Below are positions 59,961 through 64,000 of a stretch of DNA of 64,000 nt, piece by piece (positions within the stretch are counted from its first letter, which is position 1; every line of letters begins with the position of its first letter). The stretch covers positions 18,095,982-18,159,981 of the forward strand of contig CM072168.1 of assembly GCA_036850595.1 (NCBI GenBank). Direction: 5' to 3'. The notes beneath the pieces were generated by a model. The model searched no databases. It saw only the letters and a list, made by a program, of their open reading frames with translations, and was not told the DNA's origin. Origin of the DNA: Rhyacichthys aspro (taxonomy: Eukaryota > Chordata > Actinopteri > Gobiiformes > Rhyacichthyidae). Both the position numbers and the translations under genes were made by a program.

Positions 59961-60907
59961 AGCCTTCACCAGACGTGTCAAACTCAACTGGCCTGAGATA
60001 TTATAATACACACGATTTTATTAACTCGAACTCATGGTCTTTGGTTTGACAAAAAAAAGAGTTTTGGTCCAGGACAAACATAATTAAGGTTTAACCAGTC
60101 TGAAAGCACACTCTAGTGGAAGTTATGGTCCATTAAAGATGTCACGGAGAGAAAAAAAGAAACAGTTTTATTGGAGTTGACACACTGGTCAGATCCATGA
60201 GGCAGACATTAGTGAAACACTGTCTACATGAGATACCCCAGACCTAGTCATCAAAACAGGATCCAGAGCATAGCATTGTTTTTTGGTGCAGGTTTCAAAG
60301 TGTTTTGCGAAAGTAATCTTCACATTTTAGGGGTTTTTGGTTCTGACCTTGGTGCAGACTTTCAGCTGTGAAAACGGCCTTCGCAAATGACTCACTACAT
60401 CTTTTAGAAGCACGTACATTGTGTTCATAATGCTTTGTTTTCATGGGATTTACTTTAACATTGCTAAAAAAAAAATAGGGCATGTCGCCAAACCATCACA
60501 CTAAGCCTGGAAAGACAGCGTGTGTTTGTTTAGAGAGGACACAAACAAAACAAGGGGAATTCAATCTGAGTGACTCCACCGATTGTAAATCTAAAGGTCA
60601 GTGTTTTGGTCTTCGACGGAGCAGCTTTGTCGGGGTCTTATGTTTTCATCTGGAGCGTCACACAGCACAGACACCAGGAGAAAATATGTTTTAGGAGCTG
60701 TCCAGTTTCTCCTTAAGATTAGATTGTATAGAGTTGAATGTGTTTTATGGACAACTGTGTGTCCCTGCAGGGCTACCATAGACTCTCATAGGCTTTGGAA
60801 AGGACTGTGGAGCTGCCATCTGTAATTTCAATATATTTCAAATACTGTTGTGCCAAAGACAGAAAACATTACAGCCTTAATATAGTATTGTCCCAAAACA
60901 CTTACAG
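59961..60907. other. Non-coding stretch with inverted dispersed-repeat core
   Basis: The sequence GTGTCCCTGCAGGGCTACCATAGA at about 60761-60784 (quoted here only in part in evidence as the inverted TATGGTAGCCCTGCAGGGAC core) is a third copy of the repeat at 25577 and 38228. No gene is recognised. Confidence 0.4.
60763..60785 (-). repeat. Dispersed repeat core, copy 3 (inverted)
   Basis: The inverse complement reads CTATGGTAGCCCTGCAGGGA plus CAC, matching copy 1 over 20 bases. Similarity beyond the core is unclear. Confidence 0.5.
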
Positions 60908-61438
60908 CACACATGTCAAACTCAAGGCCCGGGGGCCAAATGCGGCCCTTTGCAATGTTTTATGTGGCCCTTCAATACATTTAGAAAGCACTAAGTTTTA
61001 ATTGGATTTGGACATGTTTTAGATGGATTTGATTTTTGCAAAGAGATAAATACAATCTGTTCCACTCCAACTACAACCTGTTCAAATCTGACTAAAACCT
61101 GTCCAAATCCATCTAAAACCTGTTCATATCCACCTAAAACCTGCTCAAATATGACAAAAACCTTTTAAAATCCATCTTAAATCTGTTGAAATCCAACTAA
61201 AACCTGTTCAAATCCGACTAAAATCTGTTCAAATCCATCTAAAAACTGTTGGAATCTGACTAAAACCAGTTGATATCTGACTAAAACCAGTTCAAATCCA
61301 ACTAAAACCAGTTTCAAGACTCAAATATAGATGAAATCTCACATTTAATAAAAGCTTCAAAATGTCAGTGTCTTCGGCCCCTGTACGGATTCTTATTCAC
61401 TTTCGTGGCCCCTCACCACTTTAAGTTTGACACCACTG
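60908..61438. mobile_element. Complete non-autonomous hAT-like transposon, 531 bp
   Basis: The element is flanked by a perfect 8-bp target duplication ACTTACAG (60900-60907 and 61439-61446), the length made by hAT transposases. Ends CACACATGTCAAACTCAAGG and, inverted, CAGTGGTGTCAAACTTAAAG form short imperfect terminal repeats, with GGCCCGGGGGCCA-type sequence inside the left end and GGCCCC near the right. There is no transposase; the interior is mostly a 21-bp tandem array with one inverted unit. Confidence 0.85.
61057..61315 (+). repeat. 21-bp tandem array inside the hAT-like element, about 12 copies
   Basis: The unit CTGTTCAAATCCAACTAAAA plus C recurs about 12 times with substitutions (ATCCAACT, ATCCATCT, ATCTGACT variants). 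An inverted unit lies at about 61001-61037, just left of the array, so the transcript or single strand could fold back. Confidence 0.9.
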
Positions 61439-61446
61439 ACTTACAG

Positions 61447-64000
61447 GATCAGTTTGTTTATTGGAGCATTAACACTCACAAATACCAACGTGCTGCTATT
61501 TACAGATGATTTCCCTGAACCAATTAGCTTCTCCCACGAGACAAAAGTCTGGGTAGATGAACAAAAGTGCGGGCCCCACTCACAATCATATCAACACACC
61601 AGCCACAAAACAAACTGTCAGTAAGACCCTCGAAGCAAACACTCTTGAACGCAGGCTGAGTGTGTCCCGTGCGATGGCTGATGATAAAAAATTGCCTCAC
61701 TTCACCAAACAACACTCGAGCTGTCAGCGCTTCAGACGAGCAGTAAATGGCTAACCGCAGAGAAGCTTTTCAAAGCAGCGCTCTCTTCATTTAATGTTGC
61801 TCCTAACCTGATTCCCCTCCATCGTCTGCGCTGTCAGTGGCCGGTGAGGCTAATTCACGAGAGGGCCGTGACAGAATAGGGCCCGCTAAAAGGCTGCAGT
61901 CTGCCGCCGGCGCAGACAGATTAGACGGAGTTAAAGCCGGACGTGGAAGCTCGGGGCTAAACGGGAATTTATTAACACAGAGCAGGTGACGTGGGGCTGA
62001 AGTTGAGGTAAGTTTAATATCGACACTGATGAAACTGACTTCTGATGTCTGGAAGTGCCTCGGATCAAGGTTGCATCAGGTTTTATATTTGTTTAAGAGA
62101 TCCGTTTTGTCATTGTGTTTTTCTTTCTGTAATTATAGCTGTCGTCAAATCAGGCAAATACATTTATTTATGGTTTTACTACATGCTACACCCTCCATTG
62201 CTTAAGTTTTGAATTGTTTGCATTACTTTCTCTTCTTCTATTTTCAGACTAACTTCCTGCTTTTGTGTGTTTTCCTTTTATTGTGATCATATAGTCTATG
62301 ATTGTGATTGTCTGCTCCACTTCTAATGTTTTTCACCTGTGTCTCATTGTCTCCACTGTGTCTAAAACCAAAAACGGCTCCCTTACCAATACATAGGGCA
62401 GCGCTCCATAGTGGACAATATAATCGACTCAATCAGTGGACACTATAGTATTGTTGCTAAGATTGTTTTGTGTGCACTTTAGCTTGTGCGACAATTCATT
62501 TCCTTCTCGGATCAGTGAAGATGATCTAAGTCTAAATTCCGACCGCATCCAAACGCAATCAAATAGAAACTGTTTACGTTGAGGCCAGATTAAAAGATTT
62601 AAAGCTGAAAGAAGCTCTGCAGATAACAGTTCTGTGCAGATGTTTTACCTTAAAAAACCTTTGGTGCACTCAATGTGTAAATGGATAACACCTGCTGCTG
62701 CCTAACAGTGAGTGTTTGTCCAGATGCAAATGCAACAAAGCTTATTCTGTGGTTAAAGCAGAGGCAGACGATGCTTTTATTCACCTCAAACTTTAAGGCT
62801 ACAGGCAGCGGGTCTGTATAAAACTACTGCTACATTATTATATCTACACGGTGCCACAGAACAAAGGAGCTGGATCCTCTCCTTCTTCTGACGTCGAAAC
62901 CATTCTGTGTCTTCTACTTTACTGTGATTAGTCCAAATACCTCATCATTCGAGGTCTTTACTGTCCGTACAACATTTTACCCCTTGGCTCCACTTTCACA
63001 GCGAGTGCATGAACCATTTTTCTTGCCTCACAAACCCTTTAATCCCAGTATGAAATAAACAGAGCACAGTGGATCAGCGTTTCCCAATTGGCACAATGCC
63101 TTCACTGCTGCCACATACACTTACACACTCCATCTCAACCCGGGGCTAGACTTTGGCAGTGGCGTCTGATCCGAGCACCTGCCAAGCTCCAAACATCAGT
63201 AAAACTCTTTTTTGATGAATAAATCAATAAGGTTGGCCCTCTTTGCTGCCTGCTCATTTTGATATACAGCGTCTGAATGTCTGGCTTACTCTATCAACAC
63301 TTGTAATAGATCTTCTGTGTTGAGTCTCTGCAGGCGTTCGCTGACCAAGCACCGGGCACATCCAACACCGCTTCATACACTATTCAACAGTCTAAAGTGA
63401 TAAAGTCGGCTAGAAATGCATTTACGTAACGATAATACACTTGCAAGGTTCAGAATTTGTCATGTATGTAAATAATCCAGCATTTTCTTGGAGTAAAGTC
63501 TGTCAAGTTTTCAGTCAAAAGTACAAAAAAGTAGCATTGGACCAAAAACCAACGAGTAAAAGGAAGTGGTTTGATGTTTAGTTTTTATTTTGTTGGCTAA
63601 AACTAATCACACATTGAATTCAGCACATAAACCCCTCCTAAATAGGGCAGTAGTTTTGCTTTATAGTAAAACAATTATAACAAAGTGATGTCTAAAGTCT
63701 GGCTCAATGCCGCTGGATGTTACTCTATATAACCCTCTCTTTTTTTCCAAAAATGGGTAGCTTTTATTCAATTTTACAGCGTTTGAATGTGAAGTTTCAT
63801 CTTCATTTGAGCATTTATCACATCAGTTTCTCTTTAACATTAATTTCCTTCTTTTATGCTCCATTTTTAAACATCATTTTGTTATTTCAGTCCAATTTGT
63901 TCCACTCATTTAAACCCCATTTTGGGCCCTTTTAATTGTTACCCCGTGACGTGTAATTTAGAGTGGCATTGTTCCATAATACACCGCTTTAGAATAGTTT
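61447..64000. other. Non-coding stretch, no gene recognised
   Basis: No gene is recognised. A CpG-containing block at 61790-61990 is listed separately. The rest to the right edge is AT-rich, without recognisable repeats or exons. Confidence 0.45.
61790..61990. promoter_or_regulatory. CpG-containing block, candidate regulatory element
   Basis: About 200 bases with many CpG sites (GTCTGCCGCCGGCGCAGAC near 61900, itself partly palindromic) and CGGGAATTTATTAAC. It stands out from AT-rich flanks and has no family-matching frame. Regulatory function is a guess. Confidence 0.25.

Noticed and set aside
1..64000. CRISPR array, bacterial operon or phage origin
   Set aside because: Repeats found are minisatellites and microsatellites without spacers; splice sites and fish-type elements show eukaryotic nuclear DNA.

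Overview
The window looks like nuclear DNA of a ray-finned (teleost) fish. The evidence is a multi-exon gene with GT-AG introns, long AT-rich non-coding stretches, and relics of fish-type mobile elements: L2-like LINE 3' ends, tRNA-derived SINEs, a Ty3/gypsy fragment, a TTAA-target DNA transposon and a hAT-like element with an 8-bp target duplication. There are no bacterial-style operons, and nearly all short open frames are chance frames. The sequence alone does not give the species.

Layout. At 0.5-1.45 kb a CpG-rich block sits beside a short minus-strand open frame with a good start context and a donor-like site. It may be the promoter and first coding exon of a gene running off the left edge. 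From 1.45 to 25.6 kb no gene is recognised; this part holds an L2 3' end (7.2-7.5 kb), a SINE (13.2-13.4 kb), two copies of a TCTTG-rich repeat and a possible conserved regulatory block near 20 kb. From 25.6 to 33.7 kb lies a compact island dense in transposons: a 713-bp TTAA element, a hAT-like end, a Ty3/gypsy remnant in which the gag N-terminus is fused in one open frame to a complete-looking DDE integrase, then an eight-exon gene for a HIPK/DYRK-like protein kinase, whose 3' end carries a MITE, a 70-bp near-perfect hairpin and a second end of the TTAA element.

The kinase gene is the only host gene that could be reconstructed. It has all core catalytic motifs, an Asp-rich insert, an unusual activation segment and a roughly 380-residue Ser/acidic tail built on a degenerate repeat with a Val/Leu-Trp signature. 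One apparent base loss in exon 5 breaks the frame and creates a stop at the exon 5/6 junction, so it is either a young pseudogene or an assembly error in an active gene.

From 33.7 to 64 kb no gene is recognised. This part holds a 37-bp minisatellite of about 18.5 copies grown at the 3' end of an L2 fragment, a 430-bp TTC/GAA tract, a SINE, a complete non-autonomous hAT-like element containing its own 21-bp tandem array, and several GC-richer, homeobox-site-rich blocks that could be conserved enhancers. The whole resembles a gene desert or large-intron landscape with one lineage-specific kinase gene embedded in a transposon island.
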